Assembly: GCF_032854445.1 (NCBI RefSeq)
Contig: NC_088300.1
Coordinates: 53,356,984 to 53,420,983, forward strand
Length of the DNA stretch: 64,000 nt
Reading direction: 5' to 3'
DNA from: Liolophura sinensis
Lineage: Eukaryota > Mollusca > Polyplacophora > Chitonida > Chitonidae
A program made the position numbers and the translations under genes. This document shows positions 23,516-33,150 of the stretch, in pieces. The notes beneath the pieces are model-generated. The model was not told the DNA's origin, searched no databases, and saw nothing but the letters and a program-made list of their open reading frames with translations. Within the stretch, counting starts at the first letter, position 1. The number at the start of each line of letters is the position of its first letter.

Positions 23516-26500
23516 CTAAAACGTAAAATTACAAACAGAATAACTGCACAGGCAATTCTCACTCTCAGTATGAATTTTGTTAAAGAAAGATGATGCATCA
23601 TGAGATGACCTGAAAGATGTAACACAACACACAGATTTTTGCGTGTGTGCTAACATGGCTTCCTGCCACAACACTCCAAAATTTGAAATCACATCAATAT
23701 GTCCAAGTTGAAACACTCTGTGAAAAGAAAAACATAACAAGCCACAGCTTTTTTTATCCTTAAATATCTTGTCAGAATGAATCTTAAGTTATTCCAAGTA
23801 ACACTACTCATGTAATACATTACTAAAACTAGTTTAGCCTCAACACTGTGTTTCTGACAGAAAAAACACCTCAAAATAAGAAAAGCAGTAACATGAGACA
23901 ATAATGGTACGAACTTTGACATAAGGTACAAACCTTCTGTTGATCTTCACACTTAGAAATCAACTCTGACACTTCTTCCTCCCACTCCAGACGAGAGACA
24001 AATTTACGCACACTTTCTGTCAGGTCACCTATTGGAATATATATATTTTTGCTTTGGTGTTTTAGAGCAGCTTTAAAACATTGTCCTGAATCAAGCAGGA
24101 ATTTTAACCAGCTATAAGTATAGCACTTCAACCAAATGGTTTAATAAAAACAGCTATTACAGACTAGGGTAACCCAAGAAAACCCAAGTCCTGACTGGTT
24201 GGTTACGGTTTCCCATCACTTGCAATATTATCGCCATCATTTCACCATAATTCTTAATGGAAAAACAATGATGGTTGCAAAGCTAATATATACCTCTGCC
24301 TCACAGTAACACCGTACTGAATGCATCACACCTTAACCTCAATTAAAATTAGTTAACACCGTAAGAACCAGACTTATGCTGGTATCCGATCCCACTAATC
24401 CAAGTACCAAACCACTTATTTACTTGTTTGAAAAGGTTTTACACCTTTCTCTAGAATATTTTCATTATAAGATGAAAGGTGAAAAACTGTCAGTCTTTAG
24501 CAAAACTTGCTTCAGGATTTAACTACAAATGTTTAGTGTTCCACTCTGTAACCTCCTGGCCATCACAGTGTGGCCTGAGCTATATAATACACTTTCAAAC
24601 ACAATTTATTTGTTTATTTGATTGGTGTGTTATGCCGTACTCAAGAATATTTCAATTATACGACAGTGGCCAGCATCATGGTGGGAGGAAACCAGGCAGA
24701 GCCCAGGGGAAACACACGACCATCTGCTGGTTGCTGCTGGCAAACATAAGAATGTGTTTTGCTTTCTCTTGTATTTTACCTGTGTTCACAAAGTCATGAG
24801 CTCTTTTGCGGTGTCTGAAGGGTCCGACAGGCTCCATGTTGAACAATATCCTGGGCACATTATACCTTATAAGGTCAATAATGCCAGCAAACGGTTGTAC
24901 CTGTTGGGTGACATGTATGAGCAAGACTTAGTAAAACTGCTCAATGCATTACAAAAATGTGGAAAGCTTGGAACTGGTACTCATTTGCATATTATGGTAT
25001 CAGTGTCTTTCAGCTCATGCTGGGTAATCTTACAAAGAAGGCATCCATAAATCTGAGAATATTCGACGGCATAACATACTGATATCTTACTGTAGCTCAA
25101 CCTGACCCGAAATGATTTATTATTAAAATACTACCAGCAATATGTTAACATGATTGACATTTTACATAATACTCAAGAATATTTCATTTATGTGATAGTC
25201 GTCTAGGGTATGGATAAACGCTTCAACACAACATTAAACATTTGTAACAGGTTTAACATTAATTCATCCCAAAAAACTTATGATACCATGATCATGAAAC
25301 TAAGAACATGTGACAGTTACCTCTAGAGAAGTTCCCATGACAAGGACCAAATCTGCCTGTAGCATGTCCTTGAGGTACAGATAGAACCGTCTGGGTAAAT
25401 CTTCACCAAAAAACACTATATCTGGCTTCACAACCCCCTGGACGAGAAAACAGAGATTTACATACAATACCACAAATACAGGAAATAAAAATGTATATAA
25501 CACTTCAACAGAACTATATCAAACTTTTCCTAATGTAATCCAATTGTGTCAAGGAACATATGAGATAATATTTTGCTATTAGAGTTTTAATAGTTTGAAT
25601 ACATATAATGCTACATAAAAAGTACGTGAAATTCAATCAACTTACATACCGGACAGCCTTTCCGTTTACACTTTGGTATTTTGTTTAAAAATATGGCATC
25701 CTATAAAGAATACAAAGAGTATTTCACACATCTAATAATGGCAACCAGAACTGCTCAGTTTCAGCATTACCATATCATCTGAGGTGGACATTTGGCAGAG
25801 TTATACACAGACAAAAATGACCAATAACAAATACTATTAATTTATTGCACCTGAAACAGATATTACTTCCTTATAGATTCACTCAAAACTAGTCAAAATA
25901 AAGTTTATTATTCCTTTCAGACCAATAAAGTCTAACAAGTTAAAAACTGTGAAGGTGGCTTTGAGACAGGTTTCAGCTTATGGGAAGAGGGGCACTGAAA
26001 CCATTTTATTTGTCCCTGTTGCTAGGTAGCCTGGTGACTGCAGGCTTTAAGAAGATGTCATATATCTTGTGAAGCATGTGATTTGATAAGCAAGCTTCAA
26101 CAGGCACTTTTATGAACCAGTTCACAGTTTAGCTGGTTCAGGCCTATAAGAGTTTATACCATTAATAATGGCGATGCGCATAACCTAATAAATTAATCAG
26201 TTGTTTAGTAGAAACTTTACAAGCTGCAGCGATTGGCATAGATTTGGCATGACTACATTTAGAAATCTCTGACGTAGCTAAAGAATCTGTATAATACGTA
26301 ACTATGCAGTACTTGTGTCAAGCTGATCAATTGGATATACATGTTGTTAGTGGATAAAATATATGAGCACATGTACCTTGATTTCTTCTCCTTCATGCTT
26401 CTGATTACAGATAGTGCAGATTGCTGTAGAGAATGTTCCATGAGCCTCAACAAGTTTATGTGGAGGGATACCAGCCACTGAAACAAAGTATACTGACACA

Positions 26501-28714
26501 TGAAACACTGGGCAGAGATTTAATAGGAACAGGTCCCAAGGTTTGCACTGCCCCTTCAAAAGAATGACTGTAACACTAAGATCAAACTGTAGCGTCTGAT
26601 ACTATTCAACAAATGATTATTTTAACAACTGCTAGATGTATCAATGTGGATACATAACATATGATGCTTCATCTCTTCCATGAAGTTTATCAAAGCATAA
26701 GTGATATTGCTCCTCTCGGAAAATGACACATGTCTAATTAACTCCGTGTACAAAATTTGTTATGTACAGCATGTAAGCAATTATCAGTAGAACGACCATT
26801 CTTTAGTACAAGTATCTTACATCTTTCCAGACCGTCAATGTTCTGTGTGTATATCCGAAGTAGTTGCCCCTTGTCATGTAGCATCCTCATAAAGTAATGC
26901 GTATAATTCGGTCGATATTTGCCGGATGGATACAGCTCTTTGGCTAGACAAAAGAACGGCTTAGGGTCATGGTGAAAGTAGTCAATATCAAAGATGGCTT
27001 CTGGGTACGGGATATTGTATTGCTGTAAATTGTCATATAATCCAGAGCCAGGTGTTCTGTGAACAAAATGATCCACACAAAAATTTAACATTTCTCAATT
27101 TCCCTATCATGTGACTAAAGCTTTGAAGAACATACATGTATTAAAAAGTAAATAAACATAGTGTAGGTTTGCCATGAACTAGCGATATGTGTGATGGTGA
27201 ATGTTACCAGTCAACTTATTGTAGTATTACCAGAGTATAATACACTGCAAGAATTGACGTTATTTGTATGCATGGGGTTTTACAATGTAGTTGACTTTAT
27301 ACATGCAGAAGATAGACAAACACTATCGTACCTGAAATCTGGAATGCCACTGGCTGTACTTATACCAGCCCCTGCACATACCACAATTTTCTGGGCCTGA
27401 CCAAATTTTATGAATTTAACAACATCAAGATCTGATTTGAAGGATGTAATTTTCCCTCCTGTAGAAGAATATGGTCTTTGTCTGAAACAGAAAAAAAAAC
27501 ATTTTAATTATCATACATGATAAATGATCTCCCTCAAACCCTTTTTTCCTTATTTATTTATTTGATTGGTGTTTTACGCCGTACTCAAGAATATTTCACT
27601 GCCGGCCAGCATTATGGTGGGATGAAACCAGGCAGGGAAACCCGCAACCATCCACAAGTTGAAATATTCTATAAGACTTGGCATTATGACAAAACTGAGA
27701 AGTTCCTGAAACCATTTTTTCCACTTGCCTGCCTGATTTGTTTTTGACACTTAGCTTGGCCTCCAATATTCTCCCTTTCTTGTTGTTTAGCGATAGGTTA
27801 CTGACTCCATCAACAAGTGTATTTTCTGGTGCTTTATACACTGGGCTGCTTCCTGTTGTTAACAGCCTTGCTTGTATCTTTCCTGTTCGACCGGGTAATG
27901 TAGATTTGGGTCTTTGAGGAAGGCCGCCTGAAACAATTAATAAAACCTAATTAATGTTAAAACAAGATGATGATCATCTGCAACTAAGTTATCCAGAATG
28001 ATCCGACTATATTTTTCAACTTAAATACTTCACTCACCATCAAGTGGATTGACATATTTAAAAAAATCCAAATACCAAACAAATCAATTAGTTGGACAAC
28101 TGTGGTGTCCAACAGCTGAACATACAGGTAGGTCAACATTAGCCTGAGAATCCAGGCTAAAAGATTTCTGCAATATTTCATATATGTCCCCATCTAGTGA
28201 GGGACTGTAATTACATGGACCAAGAATGTCCAACCCAGCCAGCATCCAGATTAGTAGTGCATGTATTTCCATGTTCACCCTTTTATTAATACAAGTATTA
28301 ATGAGGGAGTGAATGTGACAGTTTCTTATTTGTGCTTAGCATTCACATTTAGTGCATCTCTGGTACTAGAACAGCTTTTTTGCACATTTCCACGTCCGCT
28401 CCTCCAGATAAGGGCAGAATGTTAAATAATGAAGGAGGTCATTTATTTCGCTGAATTATCTTACTGTCAATTTCTATACAAAGTCCCCTTTTACGCATTA
28501 GCCAGAATAAAGAAAATCCCTACCGACCTACCTTATCTTTCTGATAGGGATGGATTAATCCCAACAAACAATTTCAACAAGGCCTTACAGTTACATCAAT
28601 TTCAGCTGACTGGAAATACTAGTGCAACTACACTCTGCTGCCCAAGTGGGAAGCGTGGCCTAGGTTACTGCTAACCATATATACAGGCACTGTACCTTTC
28701 CTTGATGAAGCCAT
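23114..28714 (-). CDS. SIRT3: SIRT3-type NAD-dependent protein deacylase (10 exons, 496 aa)
   Basis: Sirtuins remove acetyl groups from lysine using NAD; SIRT3 acts mainly in mitochondria. Ten exons (28696-28714, 27729-27927, 27332-27481, 26821-27056, 26377-26477, 25650-25700, 25321-25437, 24780-24900, 23934-24028, 23114-23515) join in phase. Visible motifs are [13 protein letters not shown] (residues 110-122), TQNIDGLER (193-201), the catalytic His in VEAHGTF (214), zinc cysteines 222/225 and 246/251, [16 protein letters not shown] (287-291) and the NAD-site Asn in LFNMEP (312). The core is closest to animal SIRT3 (for example LPYPEAIF-, NPKPFF- and KLVEAHGTF-like segments). The first 35 residues are basic with no acidic residue, as in mitochondrial presequences, but targeting is inferred. 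The C-terminal 133 residues are Ser-rich and extend past the usual sirtuin end. The family is certain; SIRT3 over SIRT2 is very likely. Confidence 0.95.
23934..24028 (-). CDS. SIRT3: SIRT3 coding exon 9
   Basis: The acceptor CCAATAG precedes 24028 and the donor GTTTGT follows 23934. It encodes [20 protein letters not shown] followed by [12 protein letters not shown], which matches the helical C-terminal part of the sirtuin domain (GDVVxxxxxLxxxLGWxxE pattern). Confidence 0.93.
24605..24738 (-). mobile_element. SINE 3' fragment in SIRT3 intron 8
   Basis: The (AAAT)-type tail, read as TTTATTTGATTGG, is followed by GCCGTACTCAAGAATATTTC, GTGGGAGGAAACCAGGCAG and the reversed body. The copy is in minus orientation and lacks the tRNA-like head. 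Confidence 0.85.
24780..24900 (-). CDS. SIRT3: SIRT3 coding exon 8 (end of catalytic core)
   Basis: The acceptor CCAACAG precedes 24900 and the donor GTAAAA follows 24780. It encodes [20 protein letters not shown] followed by [20 protein letters not shown]. Asn312 is in the position of the conserved NAD-contacting Asn of the LLIN-type motif. Confidence 0.93.
25160..25218 (-). mobile_element. Short SINE remnant in SIRT3 intron 7
   Basis: The segment TACTCAAGAATATTTCA followed by TTATGTGATAGTCGTC matches the body of the SINE family in reverse. Only about 55 bases remain. Confidence 0.5.
25321..25437 (-). CDS. SIRT3: SIRT3 coding exon 7 ([11 protein letters not shown])
   Basis: The acceptor TCGTCCAG precedes 25437 and the donor GTAACT follows 25321; 39 codons, phase 0-0. 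It encodes [20 protein letters not shown] and ends VLVMGTSLE. Part of this exon with its acceptor is copied at 16157-16263. Confidence 0.95.
25650..25700 (-). CDS. SIRT3: SIRT3 coding exon 6 (second zinc pair)
   Basis: A 51-nt, phase 0-0 exon between TTATAG and GTATGT encodes [17 protein letters not shown]. It supplies the second zinc pair as C-x4-C, two residues longer than the C-x2-C that vertebrate SIRT3 has here. It is too short to find by ORF length, but both splice sites and the flanking phases agree. Confidence 0.9.
26377..26477 (-). CDS. SIRT3: SIRT3 coding exon 5 (catalytic histidine, first zinc pair)
   Basis: The acceptor TTTCAG precedes 26477 and the donor GTACAT follows 26377. 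It encodes [20 protein letters not shown] followed by [13 protein letters not shown]. His214 is the expected general base; Cys222 and Cys225 are the first zinc-ligand pair. Confidence 0.95.
26821..27056 (-). CDS. SIRT3: SIRT3 coding exon 4 (TQNIDGLE motif)
   Basis: The acceptor TTCACAG precedes 27056 and the donor GTAAGA follows 26821. The exon encodes residues 123-202 with [51 protein letters not shown] and [11 protein letters not shown]. It carries the cofactor-binding Gln-Asn-Ile-Asp motif. Confidence 0.95.
27332..27481 (-). CDS. SIRT3: SIRT3 coding exon 3 (GAGIS motif)
   Basis: The acceptor TTTCAG precedes 27481 and the donor GTACGA follows 27332. The exon encodes residues 73-123 and includes [20 protein letters not shown], the start of the NAD-binding Rossmann fold with the flexible loop residues. 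Confidence 0.95.
27550..27661 (-). mobile_element. SINE 3' fragment within the SIRT3 GC-AG intron
   Basis: TATTTATTTATTTGATTGG, GCCGTACTCAAGAATATTTC and CATTATGGTGGGATGAAACC match the SINE body in minus orientation. It fills almost half of the 247-nt intron 27482-27728. Confidence 0.85.
27729..27927 (-). CDS. SIRT3: SIRT3 coding exon 2, ending at a GC donor
   Basis: The acceptor TTTCAG precedes 27927. The frame runs [18 protein letters not shown]... to ...KLSVKNKSG. No GT donor with good consensus gives the phase required by exon 3, but AG|GCAAGT at 27728-27723 matches the GC-AG donor consensus exactly and gives phase 2, making Arg73 across the junction. The exon is basic and probably disordered. 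An alternative weak GT donor (GTTTTG after 27696) is also in phase. Confidence 0.65.
28696..28714 (-). CDS. SIRT3: SIRT3 coding exon 1
   Basis: On the minus strand ATG at 28714 encodes MASSRK and ends with G before the donor GTACAG. The phase (1) fits exon 2, which begins GC after a TTTCAG acceptor, giving Gly7. The exon is only 19 coding bases, so the call rests on phase, donor quality and position. A transcript could show a different first exon. Confidence 0.6.
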
Positions 28715-31700
28715 GAGAAATGCTCTTATCATTATGTCAGTTAAAAGTGTGGTTATCACCCACAAAGTAAGTAACCCATAACTTGATTATCCAAGGGTAA
28801 AGTTAAATGTTTTGTTTACAATCTTCTGATCAATGTCATCTTTGCAATCCACACTTCCTCCCTCCTTTTCTGAAGAGTGAATACAAGCGATTACCGGGTA
28901 GCCTCCCCTGACTTGCGTTTGCCCTCATAAGTTGGTTGAGTAAGGAACTTGGCTCTCCTTCATGCACACTCAGCTACATGAATATCGACTGCATAACAGC
29001 ATATACAAGTGTCTATAAATCAGGAAAAACATGTGGAAATAAATAAATAAATAAATAGACAGCTGAAAAATAAAATTAATTAGAACTGTCTGCGGTTTTC
29101 ACGGCTTCCAAGAGTTGCGCATGAATGGTTTTCAGCTTATGATTTAGTGGCCTACAAACATTCTTATGTCGTTAAGCAACAGAGCAATCCTGGCACACAG
29201 TCTCCTTTGGAAAATCATGTTACCTAGACAGTTCAAGAGCACATACATGTCCCGTTAATACCCTCTAAGTCGAGGTGAAATGAATAGGCTTAAATTTCTA
29301 TTCTTGAAAAAAGATGATGTCACTTCTAGCGAGAAAACTATGGCTTAAATATGTTCAGATACTGCCGAAAATACATACCTTGGTCTACAATTTGATACAA
29401 ATTACACAACTGTAGCCCTCATAGTTTTCGATTTATAGGCCATTGAAATTAAGTAATTTCAAAACACCTTAACTTAGTCTTTTGACTTCGGTATATCTCA
29501 GACAGTTACAAACACACAAAAAACAGAACAGATTCGGAAGCGCTGGTATACATCACAGTTATATCAAAATCCAAAACTTTATAACTTCAAGTATTAGATC
29601 AATGGCAAGCTTTTTTTAACGAATTTTAATGTATTCTTCAAACTTTCTTTAACTAGTATCGGCTCAGATGCATATCAGATTTTATAAGAATCCGTCCAAC
29701 ATAGCTGCCAAACTAGGTGGCCTTGAAGAACAAACTTCAGCACAGTAAAAGGTAACATCTGCCAGAATGTTGCTGCCAAATATCAAACAGCTGCGATTTG
29801 TGGTTATCTTAAAAAATCACAGACCGAAGATAACAATTTTAATATTCCTAGCAAGAACAATAAGCTACCACCTTTCAGCTGGAAGGCCTAAAGTAAATAA
29901 ATATGAAGCTACATTTTTTTTCCGAGTTAACGTGATCTCGGCCAAAATTAGCGGTTTTTCTTACTGAGGAAGCGAGGATAATTTTGAGGTTGGTGTTTAA
30001 TATCTAGACCAAAAGATTACATCTTCCTGAACATTTACGTGACGGGTCAATCCATCACTGAATTCTACTCATGCAGCTATCCAACGTTGAGATAAACGCT
30101 GAGGAAAAGTCAAAATATCCTGTAATTCCACTGAAACCACACCAAAAATACGCTCTTCGGCACTGAACAGGAAAACTGGGATCTTTAATCCCGTTCATTT
30201 CTAGTAAAGATTATTAGTACTGCAAGAACAGAAATTCCCTACTAGACCTTTCGACGATATCTGTGTATGTCGTGTATATCCAAAGAGTCGTCTTTATCAG
30301 ACAGACATGTCTCAGAACACTACTCCAGTTCAAAAAGACAATCCACTCCCGGTATAACAACATACACGAATTTCGTATACTGCTCTATACTAGTAGACCC
30401 CGTCCCTTAAATTATTATGAAAGCTTCAAAAAGGAGTATTTACAAATAGTTTTTTTCTTTTACCAACAATGGCAAAAAGTACAAAATTACAAACTATACA
30501 AATTATAAATAAGTCTGATGTATACATGTACAATCTACATACAATTCCCCTATCTGATGAATTTTGCGCACTTGTGCAGCGTAATGACCCAGGGGCCTCC
30601 CACCAATGTAGTCGCTGTGAGTTCAAGTCCAGCTCATGCTAGCTTCCTCTCCGGCCGTACGTGTGAAGGTCTCGCAGCAACCTGTGGATGGTCGTGGGTT
30701 TCCCCCAAGCTCGGCCCGGTTTCCTCTCACCATAATGCTAGCCGCCATCGCATAAGTGAAATATTCTTGAGTTCTTAAACACCAATCAAATAAATAAATA
30801 AATCATATTTGATCTTATTCCAGTAGGCCCCTATCTTTAAAACTGAGCTTCATGAAATCAATTAAATGTTAGATAATAAAAGTACAGTGTTTGCATATTA
30901 GCGTGTTTGAGACAAAAAGTTATCATCAGTGCAAGTGGTAAACACAGAGAGAGTGCATCATGGGAATGTAAAACGCTGAAATTTAATGATGGATTTAATC
31001 ACTTCTAGCACATGAAATATTCAGTGGAAAAAATGATCACAGCCAAAAAAAACCCATTAAGCTACACGAAAAAGCGGTTATTATGATAACACAATTAGAG
31101 CAAATACAATCTAAACTTGAATACCTCAGTACAAGGCCAAAGGTTACAGGTCTAAATATTTAATGATGGTTTATTTTTATCTAATGTTGAGGTGTTTTAT
31201 AACTTAAAACTATTTACACCCAATAATTTCCGACGGTTACTTGAGGACGTGTTCTCTAGGCTGTAAATGTATAACACATTTGAAGTATTGTTGATCTGTT
31301 TTAACATTTCGGCCAAGTCTGAAGTTACAGCAATGCATTAACACTGTAGTTTGTGAAAAAATATTAAAATAGAACGCTCTCTATCACTGTCAGTTATTTT
31401 TCTTGTTAACAGCATTCACAATCTGTACACTGATTTATCTGCGGCGATATGTGGAATGTTTAGTCATCATTGCTCATAGCTGAACCTGGCTATAAGTAGG
31501 AGACCGTGATAATTAAAATTACCTAACGTATAATTGTCATCGCGATATAATCTATTTGGCTGGTATCTTGTCAGTGAGGGGTTTTGAAAAAGATATCAAT
31601 TCGGAACGGTCTCATTAGCTGAGATAATGAAGATAATCTCCAATCGCAGCTGCAGGAGTCTGGGTGTATGGCATTGTGTCATCATCACACACATTCATCT

Positions 31701-31768
31701 TTCATTAAACCACGACAGAGGGCGTGCAGGTCTAGGCTTTGGATTATGGGAATGTTCACAGAATTAGG
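28715..31768. other. Intergenic region upstream of SIRT3
   Basis: No supported gene. The first few hundred bases must hold the SIRT3 promoter (minus strand), but no TATA box or start is evident. A short palindrome (ATTAATACAAGTATTAAT, 28286-28303) lies just inside SIRT3 intron 1, an (AAAT)n run lies at about 29037-29059, and a SINE lies at 30573-30803. Confidence 0.6.
30573..30803 (+). mobile_element. tRNA-derived SINE, near-complete copy
   Basis: The copy lacks only the first part of the head. It contains GCAGCGTAATGACCCAGG, the B-box-like GTGAGTTCAAGTCCAGC, the conserved body (GGATGGTCGTGGGTTTCCCC, CACCATAATGCTAGCCGCC, AAGTGAAATATTCTTGAG) and an AAATAAATAAATAAAT tail. Confidence 0.9.
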
Positions 31769-31785
31769 TGGGGTATATATCAGAT
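31769..31785 (+). promoter_or_regulatory. Possible TATA box upstream of the Ser-rich ORF
   Basis: GGGTATATATCAG is a good TATA match some 360 bp upstream of the first in-frame ATG of the 32137 ORF. It is isolated from AT repeats. The link to the gene is positional. Confidence 0.3.
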
Positions 31786-32136
31786 GCTAAGGGTGGGTCA
31801 GGGATGTTTGTGTCCAAGTCGTCAAGGGAACCTTTGTGCAGAGTCCTCAATGGCTAGAAATTCCAGGGAATCCCAGGCCTGGTAACAGCACGAGGACCTT
31901 GTACTGTCCAATCGAACAGCAGAGCTCAGAGGGAATGCAATCATCAGACGCGGTGGCGGATAACGGCCTTCTAACACAACTTGACATTTTCCCAATTCTA
32001 GATGCAAGAGGGTTAAAGGTAAATAAGTCCACCAGGCTTATCGGGGAAGAATTCGTCTGGCGTCCGAACAGCGCGTGGAGCGGACTGTGCAAAGAGTGAG
32101 GTGAATGGAACCTACAGCCTTCGCTATGATCGATTG

Positions 32137-33150
32137 ATGGCGAAGACCACAGTGCACGGTTGGAAACACTTCAGCGATACGCCATATTGTGTGTGCAGAA
32201 GGCGATGCCTCCCAGCCATTTACTATAAGCTAGCAGCCATGGACTGGGAACGCCACGGGGTCGGGCCTCCTTCTGCTTCTGATAATAGTCATGCTGCTGA
32301 GAACAGTATACCGAAAATACGAGTGGACAGAATTGATAAGTACGAAGCCAATGCAGGACTGCCGCAATCGAAATCTGACAGCGATCTTGGAGGGCCGACG
32401 GTCAGTATGCCCGATATTACATTCGCCTTGGCTGATTCGGGCCACAATCTTGTGGAAGGGCAACCAGAAGACGGCCAAGGCGGTGTTAAACGGTCGGGCA
32501 GTAAACTGAATGTGTACTGTTCCCCGCGGATGACCAGGAGATCCTTCCAAGACGGAGATACGTCTGGCGACCCGGAGTGCTGGCTCGATGGATTTGAGCC
32601 CTCTCGCTCTCTACTGTCTTTACGGAGTTCCACTCAACTAGGCAGTACTACCTCACTGGATACGAACTTCACAGGCAGGTCTCTGGGTCTTTTATCTGAT
32701 GATTCCGACAGAACATTCCTTTCGGACAAACCTGTTGTGCCCAACAGTCCCACCAGAAAATTACTTCGAAGATTTTTTTCAAATCCAGAAAATTGCCCCG
32801 GAGGTGACGCGACGATTAATCGGAGTTCCAAATCGTGGACAAACCTCAAGGAGGTGCAAATGGCCTGTATTGATATAGAAGAGGTGGAGAAACGCTTGAC
32901 GGAGGAGGGGAACCCGTCAGGACCAAGTGAGATTCAGGCAATCTTAGAGAATCTAAACAGGCCTGGCCGTGACTCCCCCCAGTCTTTTGACCTTCTTTGT
33001 GAGGATTCGATGAGGTCTAATTTCGTGTCCTCCAGACGCACCCAGAAGGCCCTCAGTGAAGGGCGAATTCGCCAGTGGCTGCATGACCTTAGTCAAGAAC
33101 AACAGCAACCAAACACTAACGATGGACAAGATGACGTTGTCAAACACTGA
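32137..33150 (+). CDS. Unrecognised Ser-rich, probably disordered protein (303-337 aa)
   Basis: An uninterrupted frame runs to TGA at 33148-33150. The first in-frame ATG is 32137 (weak context); ATG 32239 (GCCATGG, strong context) would give 303 residues. The frame is open upstream to 32023 with no ATG, so a 5' exon is also possible; AAAG|GTAAATAAG at 32015-32025 is a donor-like site. The product is rich in Ser, Asp, Arg and Pro and has no predicted membrane segment or known domain. Notable segments are SKSDSDLGG, RSLLSLRSSTQLGSTTSLD, PNSPTRKLLRRFFSNPENC, RSSKSWTNLKEVQMACIDIE and, near the C-terminus, KALSEGRIRQWLHDLSQEQ, which could be a short amphipathic helix. The length and composition argue that it is real coding sequence. 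I do not recognise the family and assign no function. Confidence 0.7.
   Translation: MAKTTVHGWKHFSDTPYCVCRRRCLPAIYYKLAAMDWERHGVGPPSASDNSHAAENSIPKIRVDRIDKYEANAGLPQSKSDSDLGGPTVSMPDITFALADSGHNLVEGQPEDGQGGVKRSGSKLNVYCSPRMTRRSFQDGDTSGDPECWLDGFEPSRSLLSLRSSTQLGSTTSLDTNFTGRSLGLLSDDSDRTFLSDKPVVPNSPTRKLLRRFFSNPENCPGGDATINRSSKSWTNLKEVQMACIDIEEVEKRLTEEGNPSGPSEIQAILENLNRPGRDSPQSFDLLCEDSMRSNFVSSRRTQKALSEGRIRQWLHDLSQEQQQPNTNDGQDDVVKH

Noticed and set aside
32230-33147. Several 60-114 codon minus-strand frames opposite the Ser-rich ORF
   Set aside because: They are shadows of the plus-strand ORF, which has the longer frame and coherent composition.
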